Positions 29,956 through 38,208 of a stretch of DNA of 64,000 nucleotides are shown piece by piece. A program made the position numbers and the translations under genes. The DNA is from Bryobacterales bacterium. Lineage in GTDB: Bacteria > Acidobacteriota > Terriglobia > Bryobacterales > Bryobacteraceae. The stretch is taken from assembly GCA_016716385.1 (NCBI GenBank), contig JADJWL010000025.1, positions 496,001-560,000 on the forward strand. The letters run 5' to 3'. Numbering within the stretch: position 1 is the stretch's first letter; every line of letters begins with the position of its first letter. The notes below the pieces were generated by a model. The model was not told where the DNA came from, did not search any database, and worked only from the letters and a program-made list of their open reading frames with translations.

Positions 29956-32735
29956 CAGAAGCTCAACCTTAAGCCTAGCTGAATCACCCGCCCGCCGACC
30001 GATCCGATGATTTTGCCGGCGTTGACATTGGGCGCGTTTGCCGGACCGATTTGGGTGTCGGGCGTATTCCAGTTGGCGTGGTTGATGAAGTTGAAGCCAG
30101 CGGCACTGAATTCGAGAGTCCGGTCCGGCGACAGGCTGACACGCTTGTTCACGGTCAGGTCGTAGTTCTGCCGGAGAGGATTGCGGAGGTATGGATGCGT
30201 TCGCGCAGCGTCGCCCATCGAGAAGTCATCCGGCTGCGCGAACGCATTCGGGTTGAACCAGAGTTCGGGTCCGGGATTGCTGACACGCGGCTCCACGCCC
30301 GGCACAACGTTAACGCGTAGGGTGCGGATGACGTCACCCGTATTATTGAACATCGGCTCGAGGGTGAGCGGGTTGCCGCTCGATACGACGGCGACGCCAG
30401 TGAGCGACCAGCCGTCGAAGATGTGCCGGGTCCAGTCGCTGGTCCGCAGGAACGGCTTGTTGCCGCCGATGGGCAACTCGTAGACGTAGCTGAACTGGAG
30501 GCGGTGCGGCTCGTGGCCATTGGTCTGGGACCACTCGTTATTGCGGTTGAAGAAGTCCTGCCGTCCTCCAGGGCCTGAATAATCGTCAAGCTGCTTATAG
30601 AACTGATAGGAGGCGCTGATCGAGAATCCTTGCGACGCCCGTTTTTCGGCGCGCACGAAGACGCCATCGCTCTTGTAGCGGCCGTCGGGCCACGCACTGT
30701 AGACGTCGAAGCCCTGGAACTGTGGAAACGGGCGCAGGGAGCGGTTGAAATCGATGTCGTTGAGCCGGTCACGGAAGGCAAGCGTGTCAGGATGGATCGC
30801 GTTCGGCTGGGCGGCGGCGTTACTCATCAGAAGATTCTTTCCTCCTGAGTAGGACGCGCCGGCAGTGACAACCGTTGCCCACCCCACTTCCCGCTGCACG
30901 CTGACGGAGGCGGACTGGTAGGTGGGAAACTGGCGCGAAGTGAACATCAGGTCGGCGACGGTGTCGTCGGCGGCGCCGGGACGCAAGTCCGGCAGGCGCG
31001 GAGCATCGGGAAAACCCTGGGCCAGAATGACCGCGGGCTCGAGTTGAACGTTCTGCGAGAGCAGCAACTGGTAGGCAGAAAACCCCTGGGTGCCCCACGC
31101 CGAGGTATAGATTGGGAAGGGTGAGTAGCTGCGGCTGTACGATCCGCGCAGGACGGTCTTTGCCGATCCACCCGGGCTCCAGGCCACGCTGAAACTGGGG
31201 GAAGCGCGGAAGTAGGACGGTTGAAAGGCGCGGCCGTAGCCTCCGCGATTGGCCGCGACCAGGGCTCCGCGGCGCCCGGTCTCGGGATTGACGGCTGAGA
31301 GGTCGATAGTTGATTGGCGGTCGAACTTCTCGACCCGCGGGGTGTACCGGTCCAGGCTGAGGGAGATCGTGAAGGTCAGCCCCTGCCGGAACTCATACTG
31401 GTCGCGCAGCGACAAGTGCTGGGAGGAGCGACGGAAGTAGGAAGGTTGGGGGACGATGCTTCGTTCCGCGCTCTCCGCCTGTCCGAGCAGAAAGCTGGCG
31501 AAGCCGTGCCCGGTGTTCACGATGCCCGGCAGGCTCGTCAATCCCGGGGAGAAACGGAAGATGCCCGCCGGATACTGTGGCCAGAACGTATTCACCTCGT
31601 AGCGGTAGAGCTGTCCAACGAGGCGCAAAGAGTGTTTGCCGCGGCGGGTTGACAGCACGTCCGTGAATCCGTACGTATTGCGCGCGTTGCGCGAGACCGG
31701 CCACGAGCGCCCCATGGACAGATACCCGCTGAAGTTGTAGACAGGAAACTCCTCCGCGACATTCTGGTTGACGTTGGAGGAGGAACTGAACGTCGCGGTA
31801 TTCACCGTCTGGGGCGAGACGGTATAGACGTGATCCAGCGAACCGCGCAGCGAGCTGTCGAGGCGGTCGGCCGGCCCCGGATTCGCAATCGAGGGGAACC
31901 AGCGGGCCGAGCCATGGAAGCCGTTGGAGAACGCCAGTTCCGTGCTGACGCGATGGTGGTCGTCGAAGGTGTGATCCAGCTTCCCGATCATCCCGTTGGC
32001 GCGGTTTTCTTCCGGGGTGTTGATGAAGTAGTTGTTGCGGAAGAACGGACCGACATCGGTGTTCGGTGCGGGGTACAGTTCGATGGCCGCAAGGGCGACG
32101 GGATCAAGCCGCGACCTCGGGATGATGTTGCCCGGGAACTGCTGCCGGTTGTTCTCGATGTTGTCTCGCGAGATGGGTCTAGACCGGTCGAAAGTGGGGT
32201 TGGGGGACGTGGTGGCAGGGTCGAAGATCGGGAGGATGTTGCCAGCCGCGTCGACGATGGTCGAGTAATCTCCGGTGCGCTCGATCATTGTCGGGATCGT
32301 TCGCAGAAAGTTTCTCGCAATCCGCTCCCGGACTCCTTCGTACGAGAGGGAGACAAACGTCCGGCGCCCTCCGTTATAGATCTTCGGAATGTACAGGGGT
32401 CCGGCGACGTTGAAACCGAACTGGTTACGGCGCAAGAGCTGCTTTGGCTCGCCGCGCTGCTTGACCTCCTTTCGGACAGCGTCGAAGAACTCGTTGCGGA
32501 GGTTGCCATAGACGCGGCCGTGATACTGGCTGAGCGGCGACGGTCCTCCCGGACGGCGGCGCGGTCCTTCCGGATGGATTCCGAGTTCCCGGGTCTCCTG
32601 CCGGAAGACCTCGACTGCCTTCTCAATCTCTCGCGCGGTCTCCTCCTGGGAGACCGCGGGGAGCGAGAACAAGCCGAAGAGGATGAGAGCGAGGGGGATG
32701 CGGAAGTCGCTGGCCGCGCTCCAAACGAACCGCAT
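29955..32735 (-). CDS. Outer-membrane barrel of the Oar-like TonB receptor family, lacking the plug
   Basis: The 926-residue protein has a signal peptide (to about residue 29) and then only a short helical, Pro/Arg-rich segment before the barrel begins at SQYHGRVYGNLRNEFFDAV and LLRRNQFGFNVAGPLYIPKI. In ordinary family members these motifs come after about 200 residues of carboxypeptidase-regulatory and plug domain; here both are absent. The barrel is otherwise complete, with NRNNEWSQTNGHEPHRLQFSYVYELPIG, NFINHANWNTPDTQIG and the C-terminal aromatic strand LGLRLSF. No upstream plug-encoding frame is seen in the 169 bases before the start. It could be a passive channel, a surface attachment platform or a partner of a plug supplied in trans. 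Confidence 0.82.
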   Translation of the reverse strand: MRFVWSAASDFRIPLALILFGLFSLPAVSQEETAREIEKAVEVFRQETRELGIHPEGPRRRPGGPSPLSQYHGRVYGNLRNEFFDAVRKEVKQRGEPKQLLRRNQFGFNVAGPLYIPKIYNGGRRTFVSLSYEGVRERIARNFLRTIPTMIERTGDYSTIVDAAGNILPIFDPATTSPNPTFDRSRPISRDNIENNRQQFPGNIIPRSRLDPVALAAIELYPAPNTDVGPFFRNNYFINTPEENRANGMIGKLDHTFDDHHRVSTELAFSNGFHGSARWFPSIANPGPADRLDSSLRGSLDHVYTVSPQTVNTATFSSSSNVNQNVAEEFPVYNFSGYLSMGRSWPVSRNARNTYGFTDVLSTRRGKHSLRLVGQLYRYEVNTFWPQYPAGIFRFSPGLTSLPGIVNTGHGFASFLLGQAESAERSIVPQPSYFRRSSQHLSLRDQYEFRQGLTFTISLSLDRYTPRVEKFDRQSTIDLSAVNPETGRRGALVAANRGGYGRAFQPSYFRASPSFSVAWSPGGSAKTVLRGSYSRSYSPFPIYTSAWGTQGFSAYQLLLSQNVQLEPAVILAQGFPDAPRLPDLRPGAADDTVADLMFTSRQFPTYQSASVSVQREVGWATVVTAGASYSGGKNLLMSNAAAQPNAIHPDTLAFRDRLNDIDFNRSLRPFPQFQGFDVYSAWPDGRYKSDGVFVRAEKRASQGFSISASYQFYKQLDDYSGPGGRQDFFNRNNEWSQTNGHEPHRLQFSYVYELPIGGNKPFLRTSDWTRHIFDGWSLTGVAVVSSGNPLTLEPMFNNTGDVIRTLRVNVVPGVEPRVSNPGPELWFNPNAFAQPDDFSMGDAARTHPYLRNPLRQNYDLTVNKRVSLSPDRTLEFSAAGFNFINHANWNTPDTQIGPANAPNVNAGKIIGSVGGRVIQLGLRLSF

Positions 32736-32779
32736 GAATTTATCTTATCAACCGGCCTCTAACCAGCGCCGGACGTGAG

Positions 32780-32826
32780 CAACAACAAAACTTGGGAGCC
32801 CTGCAAGGTGTGCGGCCTTACAGGGC
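32780..32826 (-). terminator. Candidate intrinsic terminator after the TIGR03437 gene
   Basis: On the minus strand the inverted repeat GCCCTG-t-AAGG-loop-CCTT-g-CAGGGC spans 32826 down to 32798 and is followed by a T-rich run (CCCAAGTTTTGTTGTTG). It lies in the 169-base gap between the secreted-protein gene and the barrel gene. Stem pairing is good but the U-tract is interrupted, so it may terminate only partly. Confidence 0.5.
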
Positions 32827-32904
32827 GGGCCGCGAGAGCCAAGCGACCGTAAGTCTATTCTAGCGGAATCGCGCCACTCGGTGGGCAGCAGAGGCCGCGG
32901 CGTC

Positions 32905-35382
32905 TCAGCGGAGGGCAACCGTGACGCCGGGCTGGCTGCGGAAGTTCCCCACGGCCACGACGACGTCCACGTCCCGGCCGCCTCTCAGCCCCGCAGGAAT
33001 CCTGGCGTTGACCTGCAAGACGCCCTCGGCCAGCCCCGGAGCTGGCCCCGCGTAGTCGACCGCCGACTCCTGGCCGTCGATCCACACGCTGACTGGCTGC
33101 CTGAGGCGCGGCAGCGGCAGCCCGGCGAGCTGGCCATCCACTCCTGGGGGATCGGTCTGTCCGGAGCCGCTTCCGAAGAGGACGATGGCTTCACCTGGCG
33201 CCGCGGGATTGGCCGCGCCGTTTACGCTGCCATCCTGGTTCAAAGCTGCCGCCTGACCAAATCCCGTCTGATCCAGTGTGAACAGACCTGGAAGGGCCGG
33301 GAGCACCGGCAGCATGACTGCGGGGGACAGGACGCCCTGGTGTTCGACCCGCATCTCGGTCACCCCCTGCCCAGCCACTCTGAATGGCACGAAGGCGCTG
33401 ATCTGTCCCTCAGTTGTGTAGATCATTGGTGCGGGGGCGCCGTCGAACAGGACGCGCGTCCCGGCCAGGCTTGTCGCCACTTTGCCTTCGCTGTCCAACT
33501 GGAGGAGCGCGAGGACCGAAGAACCCAGACCGGAGCCGAATACCGTGATCGCCTGTCCGGGTGAAACGGCGCCCCCAAAGTAGTCTGCCGCGCCGACGAC
33601 GCCGGCGGCGGTGAATCGCGGTCCCGGGGGCAGCACCTGAAGCTGAATGGGAAGCTGGTTTACCAGATCAGGCGGCCCCGGAGAATCGAACCGGATGGCG
33701 CCGAAATAGGTGCCGGGAAGGAGTCCCGCCGGATTTGCAGTCACCGAGATGGTCGTAGGCGTACGGTCCTGCGAGGCGCTCACCGTGAGCCACTGCGCGG
33801 TACTTTGTCTGATCGCACTTGGGGGTCTGATCGCGCTTGGGGGCAGCCCTGCGAGCGAAGTCAGGTTGACCGGCCGCGAGCGGTGCGACGAGAAGAGGAA
33901 AATGTTCGTCCCCTGCGTCTGGCCGGCGGACTGAAACACGGACGGATTGAATTGCGGCGGCCGGGCGAGTTGTAGCTGTTCCGTCGCGCCAGGAGGCTGA
34001 CAGGCATTGATGCTGGCCGCAGCAGCCACGTTCCGGGCCGCGCGCAGGCTGTCGGGTTCGCTGTGGAACAGTGGGAGGGACTGGTTGGTTGAGATCGCGC
34101 GGTTCGGCGCAAGGGAGGAGGTGGGAGCGAATCGTCCGGAGACCGCGATGGCGCCCGTTCCTGGCATTCCGCCAGCGGGGTCGTAGGAAAAGGCCATTGG
34201 GATGTCCAGTGTTTCGATCCGTTCCGAATCGCTCCGGATGATTTCGTAGTAGAGGGAGGCACTGCCCATCGAGATCGGCACTTCAGCGACTCCGTTGCCA
34301 AGGGGCACCGGCACGGCCTCCCCCACCCCCTGTTGAATCATGCGGCCCTGGATCGAGTCAGTCGAACCCGAACCAGCCTCCACGCCCGCGAACAATCGGA
34401 CGCCGGTGGGGATTCCGGAGAACGTCGCGACTAGGCGGGTGCCATGCGCCGGGACGTCCTGGTCGAACAGAAAGAGGGGGTTATAGAAGCCGATCTCCGC
34501 ATCGTTCCGGACACCCGGCATGTCGTGGCCGCCGGGCTGTGGAAACGGATCCGCCGAAGTACCCGGCACCCGGCTGCGGGGTCGAAACGCACTGGGGAAG
34601 CCCTCCAGAAAGAGAACGTTGAAAGACTGTGGGGCATTCTCAAGCATCATGGCGCTTGACGATGGCGTCAGGCCGGGATTCACCGGCTCGCACTGCAGGA
34701 GCGTTTGGGCATTTCTGACGGTGAACTCCAGCCCGCGCCGGACAAGAGCCGCCTCGACGTTCGGGTTTTCGAACTGCAGATTGCTGGAGGAGGAAGAAAG
34801 GCGCAGGAAGACCCCTTGGCCATCGGGGTTGTCAATACCGCGATCGCCCCACCCCGGAGTGACCCGAACGTTGGTGATTCGAAGAATGCGCGCCCCCACC
34901 GTGCCAGGGGGGTCGAACGGGATCCCGAGCCACTCGATAGAATTGGATCCAGCGTGCCGGCCCTGAAAGACATTCGGGACGTTCTGGCCGCGGTTACCCG
35001 GCGCGGCGGGATTGGCGAAATTGATGCCGTCCGCCCCCACACCTTCGAGCCGGCAGGCATCCGGGGTGAGACAAGGTCGCTGATTGGCAGGGGGGGGCTC
35101 GTCAATCAGCAGCAGCGCACCCGATGTTGAGTCCGTTCCCAACAACCCGACCGTGTTCGTGTTGATGCGGATGGAGAGGTCGACCTGCTCAACCGTCTCT
35201 CCAGGCTCGGCCGGGAGACCTCCCGTACACCGGATCACGATGTCGCCGATCAGCTCCGTAAGACCCTCGGAACGAATGACCAGAGGCTGGTCATCGGTCG
35301 CGACGGTGCATCGTTGAGCAAATGTGGGCAGTGCTACGGCTGCCAGAAGCGCTGCAGTGGGAAGGAATCGCCCAGTCCGCAT
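32905..35382 (-). CDS. Large secreted protein with C-terminal TIGR03437 (Solibacter-type) domain
   Basis: The 825-residue product has a signal peptide (MRTGRFLPTAALLAAVALPTFAQ). The N-terminal ~480 residues are unrecognised, beta-rich and low in Lys. From about residue 590 to the end lies the TIGR03437 domain, known mainly from Solibacter relatives, with AVSPGQAITVFGSGLG, TRVLFDGAPAPMIYTTEGQISAFVPF, GEAIVLFGSGSG and a final GRDVDVVVAVGNFRSQ. These are two Ig-like/IPT-like halves usual for surface proteins. An 18-base tandem duplication inside the gene gives PPSAIR twice. A GAGGAG ribosome-binding site precedes the ATG. Function is unknown; extracellular adhesion or binding is a guess. Confidence 0.8.
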   Translation of the reverse strand: MRTGRFLPTAALLAAVALPTFAQRCTVATDDQPLVIRSEGLTELIGDIVIRCTGGLPAEPGETVEQVDLSIRINTNTVGLLGTDSTSGALLLIDEPPPANQRPCLTPDACRLEGVGADGINFANPAAPGNRGQNVPNVFQGRHAGSNSIEWLGIPFDPPGTVGARILRITNVRVTPGWGDRGIDNPDGQGVFLRLSSSSSNLQFENPNVEAALVRRGLEFTVRNAQTLLQCEPVNPGLTPSSSAMMLENAPQSFNVLFLEGFPSAFRPRSRVPGTSADPFPQPGGHDMPGVRNDAEIGFYNPLFLFDQDVPAHGTRLVATFSGIPTGVRLFAGVEAGSGSTDSIQGRMIQQGVGEAVPVPLGNGVAEVPISMGSASLYYEIIRSDSERIETLDIPMAFSYDPAGGMPGTGAIAVSGRFAPTSSLAPNRAISTNQSLPLFHSEPDSLRAARNVAAAASINACQPPGATEQLQLARPPQFNPSVFQSAGQTQGTNIFLFSSHRSRPVNLTSLAGLPPSAIRPPSAIRQSTAQWLTVSASQDRTPTTISVTANPAGLLPGTYFGAIRFDSPGPPDLVNQLPIQLQVLPPGPRFTAAGVVGAADYFGGAVSPGQAITVFGSGLGSSVLALLQLDSEGKVATSLAGTRVLFDGAPAPMIYTTEGQISAFVPFRVAGQGVTEMRVEHQGVLSPAVMLPVLPALPGLFTLDQTGFGQAAALNQDGSVNGAANPAAPGEAIVLFGSGSGQTDPPGVDGQLAGLPLPRLRQPVSVWIDGQESAVDYAGPAPGLAEGVLQVNARIPAGLRGGRDVDVVVAVGNFRSQPGVTVALR
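33807..33842. repeat. 18-bp tandem duplication inside the TIGR03437 gene
   Basis: Two adjacent 18-base units starting GTCTGATCGC (33807-33824 and 33825-33842) differ at one base. On the coding (minus) strand they encode the hexapeptide PPSAIR twice in frame. It is a slippage-type repeat in a linker next to the LTSLAGL segment. Confidence 0.9.
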
Positions 35383-35482
35383 CGTACTCTCCTCGCGCGG
35401 CGTACCCTCTTGACGCTGAAGAGACTATCACGGGGGGCATAAACCTTGAAGAATTTTAATGTGGATTGCCCGGGTGCGTCGT

Positions 35483-36304
35483 CTAGAGATCGCGATAGCG
35501 GGTGAGCGCGATGCCAGAGGCCCGCAAGGCTTCCCGCGTGGCCGGATCGGTCAGGGCGGCCAGCTCTTCCTCGCGGCTTGCGCGTAGCCGCGTCGGAGCC
35601 TGGCGGAGTTCGCTGGTACAGCGTCCGGGGTGGCACATGAATTCGGTCAACCCTTCCGGCAGGGCGGAGAAGAGCGTTGCGAGTTCCTGGGAGCGGAAAC
35701 GGCCCGTTAGCTGGAAGCCGGCGAAATGATCGGTGGTCCGACAGCCATGCGTCGTGAGAACCCGCATGAACCGCGCGCGAATGAAACGCAACCCGTCACT
35801 GGTAGTCCGCTCCAGCCAGGGCGCTTCGCCGCGGACGGCGGTCAACGGAAGGTCAAAAGGCCGCCGGACCCAGCGGATATCGAACTCACGCGACAGCCGG
35901 GCAACGGCATCGAGCACCGGGGGCGCGAGATGGGTGTGCTTGTGCGTATCGAGATGGGTGGGCGCGACACCGGCCTTTAGGATGCGTCGGACCTGCTCGA
36001 GCAGTTCGTCGTAAATTCGGATGCGCCGTGTGGCAATCGCGGCGAGCAGTTCGGGGACCGACCCGGGCAGAGGCTTGTACGGAGGGAGCAGGGAGTCACC
36101 GCCCACGAGTACGAGGTGGCAACCGATGTCCAGTTCCGGATAGCGGGCGGCGAGGCGCACCGCATCCGCGAAGGCCGTTCCATTGGCCATCAGCGTTGTG
36201 GCGGTCAGGATGCCCTTGGCGTGGGCCTCGGCGATACCTTCATTCACGTCGCGCGTGAATCCGAAGTCGTCCGCGTTGACGATCAGCCGCCGTGCCGCTG
36301 TCAC
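35483..36304 (-). CDS. hpnK: ChbG/HpnK family deacetylase
   Basis: The 273-residue protein belongs to the YdjC/ChbG/HpnK carbohydrate deacetylase family. It has the metal-site motif VNADDFG (residues 9-15), DIGCHLVLVGGD and THLDTHKHTHLAPPVL, and a C-terminal EFMCHPGRC. HpnK-type members are linked to hopanoid side-chain synthesis, whereas ChbG types deacetylate chitooligosaccharides; the sequence alone does not separate them. The GTG start overlaps the stop of mlaD by one base, so it belongs to the mla operon, which favours a lipid-related job. The symbol is given for the family and is tentative. Confidence 0.78.
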   Translation of the reverse strand: MTAARRLIVNADDFGFTRDVNEGIAEAHAKGILTATTLMANGTAFADAVRLAARYPELDIGCHLVLVGGDSLLPPYKPLPGSVPELLAAIATRRIRIYDELLEQVRRILKAGVAPTHLDTHKHTHLAPPVLDAVARLSREFDIRWVRRPFDLPLTAVRGEAPWLERTTSDGLRFIRARFMRVLTTHGCRTTDHFAGFQLTGRFRSQELATLFSALPEGLTEFMCHPGRCTSELRQAPTRLRASREEELAALTDPATREALRASGIALTRYRDL

Positions 36305-37377
36305 TAGAAGATCGCCAGTTTCACCCGGAGGAACTTCTTCGGGTTGGCGCGCACGTCCTCGATCAGGCTACGCGCTTCGCGGGATGCGCCGTTGAGCGCT
36401 TCGTAGAGCTGGGGATTGACGAGCAACTGGCCCAGCGTCCCCTGTCCAGAGTTCACTTTATCGACCGTATCTTCGATCTTCGTGACGAGACGGTTCACGT
36501 CCTGGTAGAGCTGCTCGTCCTTCAAGAGCTTGCCCGCGGTTCCCTGACCGGCCTGAAGGTCGTTGATCACCTTGCGCAATTCCGCGACGGTGCCACGGAG
36601 TTCGTCGTACATCGCCTCGTCTTTGAGGAGCTTGCCGGCAGTGCCTTCGCCGCGGGCAAGGCCGTCCAGCAGCGCGTTGATTTTGGCGATGGGGGCACGC
36701 AGTTCCTCGTACAAGGAGTCGTCGTTGATTAGCCGCCCGACTGTTCCTTCGCCCTTCTGGATGGCCGCAATGAGCGACTGGGTGCGCACGACCGTACCGT
36801 TGAGGTTGTCATAGAGCGACTCATCGCGAAGAAACTTTCCGATGTTGCCGCGGCCCGCTTCGATGTCTGCCAGCATGCTGTCCACGCGCCGCAGCGTCAC
36901 GTTCAACTGGCCGATCAGGTTGCCCGCATTGTTGACGAGTTCGGGGATGTCGCTGATGTCGGCTGCCGCAAGCGTCCCGCCATCCTTGATCTGCGTCGGA
37001 CTCGATCCCTTGGTGATGTTGATGAATTTATCGCCGAGCAGGTTGGCGGCGCTGATGCCGGCGCGCGAGTCGTCCGGGATCTGCTTCAGGTACTCCTCGC
37101 GGATCTTCATCTCGACCTCAACGATCCGCTCCGGGTCGTTGGAGCCGGTGAAGCTGATATTTGAGATCCGACCGATCAGGATGCCGTTGAGCCGGACGCT
37201 GGTGCTTGTGGCCATGGCCGAAGAGTCGCTCAAGTACGTCTTGATGGTGGCGTCGCGGGCGAACAGGTCACCGCTCCCGGTGAGAAGGAAGATCAGGGCC
37301 GCAAGGATCACCAGGGCGACGATCGCCATGATGCCGACCCGCAGTTGCGCCCACGCTACTTTCGTCGACGATGGCAT
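36304..37377 (-). CDS. mlaD: MCE-domain substrate-binding protein MlaD, with repeat tail
   Basis: The 357-residue protein has a single N-terminal membrane helix (VGIMAIVALVILAALIFLL), a MCE domain (about residues 40-125, with VRLNGILIGRISNISF and AGISAANLLGDKFINI) and a long helical tail. The tail holds five tandem repeats of about 34 residues, each starting G-x-G-T-x-G-K/R/Q-L-L-x-D and including a L-Y-x-x-L pair (for example RGEGTAGKLLKDEAMYDEL). MlaD hexamers handle phospholipids between the membranes; the tail probably forms a longer hydrophobic tunnel than in E. coli, as in LetB/PqiB-like proteins. It sits 3 bases after mlaF. Confidence 0.88.
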   Translation of the reverse strand: MPSSTKVAWAQLRVGIMAIVALVILAALIFLLTGSGDLFARDATIKTYLSDSSAMATSTSVRLNGILIGRISNISFTGSNDPERIVEVEMKIREEYLKQIPDDSRAGISAANLLGDKFINITKGSSPTQIKDGGTLAAADISDIPELVNNAGNLIGQLNVTLRRVDSMLADIEAGRGNIGKFLRDESLYDNLNGTVVRTQSLIAAIQKGEGTVGRLINDDSLYEELRAPIAKINALLDGLARGEGTAGKLLKDEAMYDELRGTVAELRKVINDLQAGQGTAGKLLKDEQLYQDVNRLVTKIEDTVDKVNSGQGTLGQLLVNPQLYEALNGASREARSLIEDVRANPKKFLRVKLAIF

Positions 37378-37380
37378 ACC

Positions 37381-38205
37381 TTATCCATTGTGCTTCACAA
37401 ATTTTCGGACGTAGTTGTCCGTGCTGGCATCGAGTTCGGCCTGGGTTCCCTCAAAGACGAGTTGTCCTTCGCGGAAACCGAGAAACTTTGTGCGGGATGC
37501 GGTCTCGGCCACGCCTTTGGCCGGCACGACGGTTCCGGTAGCCGCGTCGAAGCGATAGTTGGCCAGCAGGTTTCCGTTCTGGTAGCGGTGCGTCACCATG
37601 ATGGTGGTGGTGCGGCGCAGGTCGCGCTGCTTCATGATCAGCGCCACGATGGTGTGCGCTGTTACGGGATCGAGACCGGCCGTGGGTGAGTCGTAGAGGA
37701 TGAGGGGCGGGTTGGTGACCACAGCACGGGCGATTGCCGCACGGCGCCGCATGCCGCCGGAGAGTTCACTGGGAAACTTCTCGAGCGTGTGCCCCAGTTC
37801 GACGAATTCAAGAGCTTCCCGCACCCGCTGAGCCACTTCTTCCGGCGGGCAGTGGATCGCCTTCTGATTGACAAGGGGGTAGGCGACGTTCTCCTCGATG
37901 GTGAGCGAATCGAACAGGGCGCTTTCCTGGAAGAGCATGCCCACGCGGCTGCGGATTTCGAACAGGTCCTGTTCTTTGAGCTTCGTAATGTCCTCTCCGA
38001 AGACAAATACGCTGCCGGAGTCAGGACGCACCAAGCCAAGCGCTACCTTGAGCGCGATCGTCTTGCCGGCGCCGGCCGCACCAAAAAAGATGCGGGTTTC
38101 GCCGGCCGGCACTTCGAAGGAAACCTCCCGGAGTGCGTCGACTCCAGGGAAGTTGACCGACACGCGCTCAAACCGCAGGGGCGGTGTTCCGTTCTCCCGC
38201 GCCAT
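37381..38205 (-). CDS. mlaF: ABC ATPase of the Mla lipid-transport system
   Basis: The 274-residue ATPase has Walker A GAAGAGKT (residues 42-49), the Q-loop segment LFQESALFDSLTIEENVAYP found in MlaF/Mkl proteins, and the signature LSGGMRRRAAIARA. Walker B is LILYDSPTAGLDP: the residue after Asp172 is Ser173, where nearly all ABC ATPases have the catalytic glutamate. The H-loop reads VTHRYQNG. A 40-residue insert after it (LLANYRFDAATG to RTKFLGFREG) is longer than in E. coli MlaF. The gene is 3 bases after mlaE and 3 before mlaD, so the complex is intact as a unit. Whether it hydrolyses ATP normally is open. Confidence 0.9.
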   Translation of the reverse strand: MARENGTPPLRFERVSVNFPGVDALREVSFEVPAGETRIFFGAAGAGKTIALKVALGLVRPDSGSVFVFGEDITKLKEQDLFEIRSRVGMLFQESALFDSLTIEENVAYPLVNQKAIHCPPEEVAQRVREALEFVELGHTLEKFPSELSGGMRRRAAIARAVVTNPPLILYDSPTAGLDPVTAHTIVALIMKQRDLRRTTTIMVTHRYQNGNLLANYRFDAATGTVVPAKGVAETASRTKFLGFREGQLVFEGTQAELDASTDNYVRKFVKHNG

Positions 38206-38208
38206 CGC

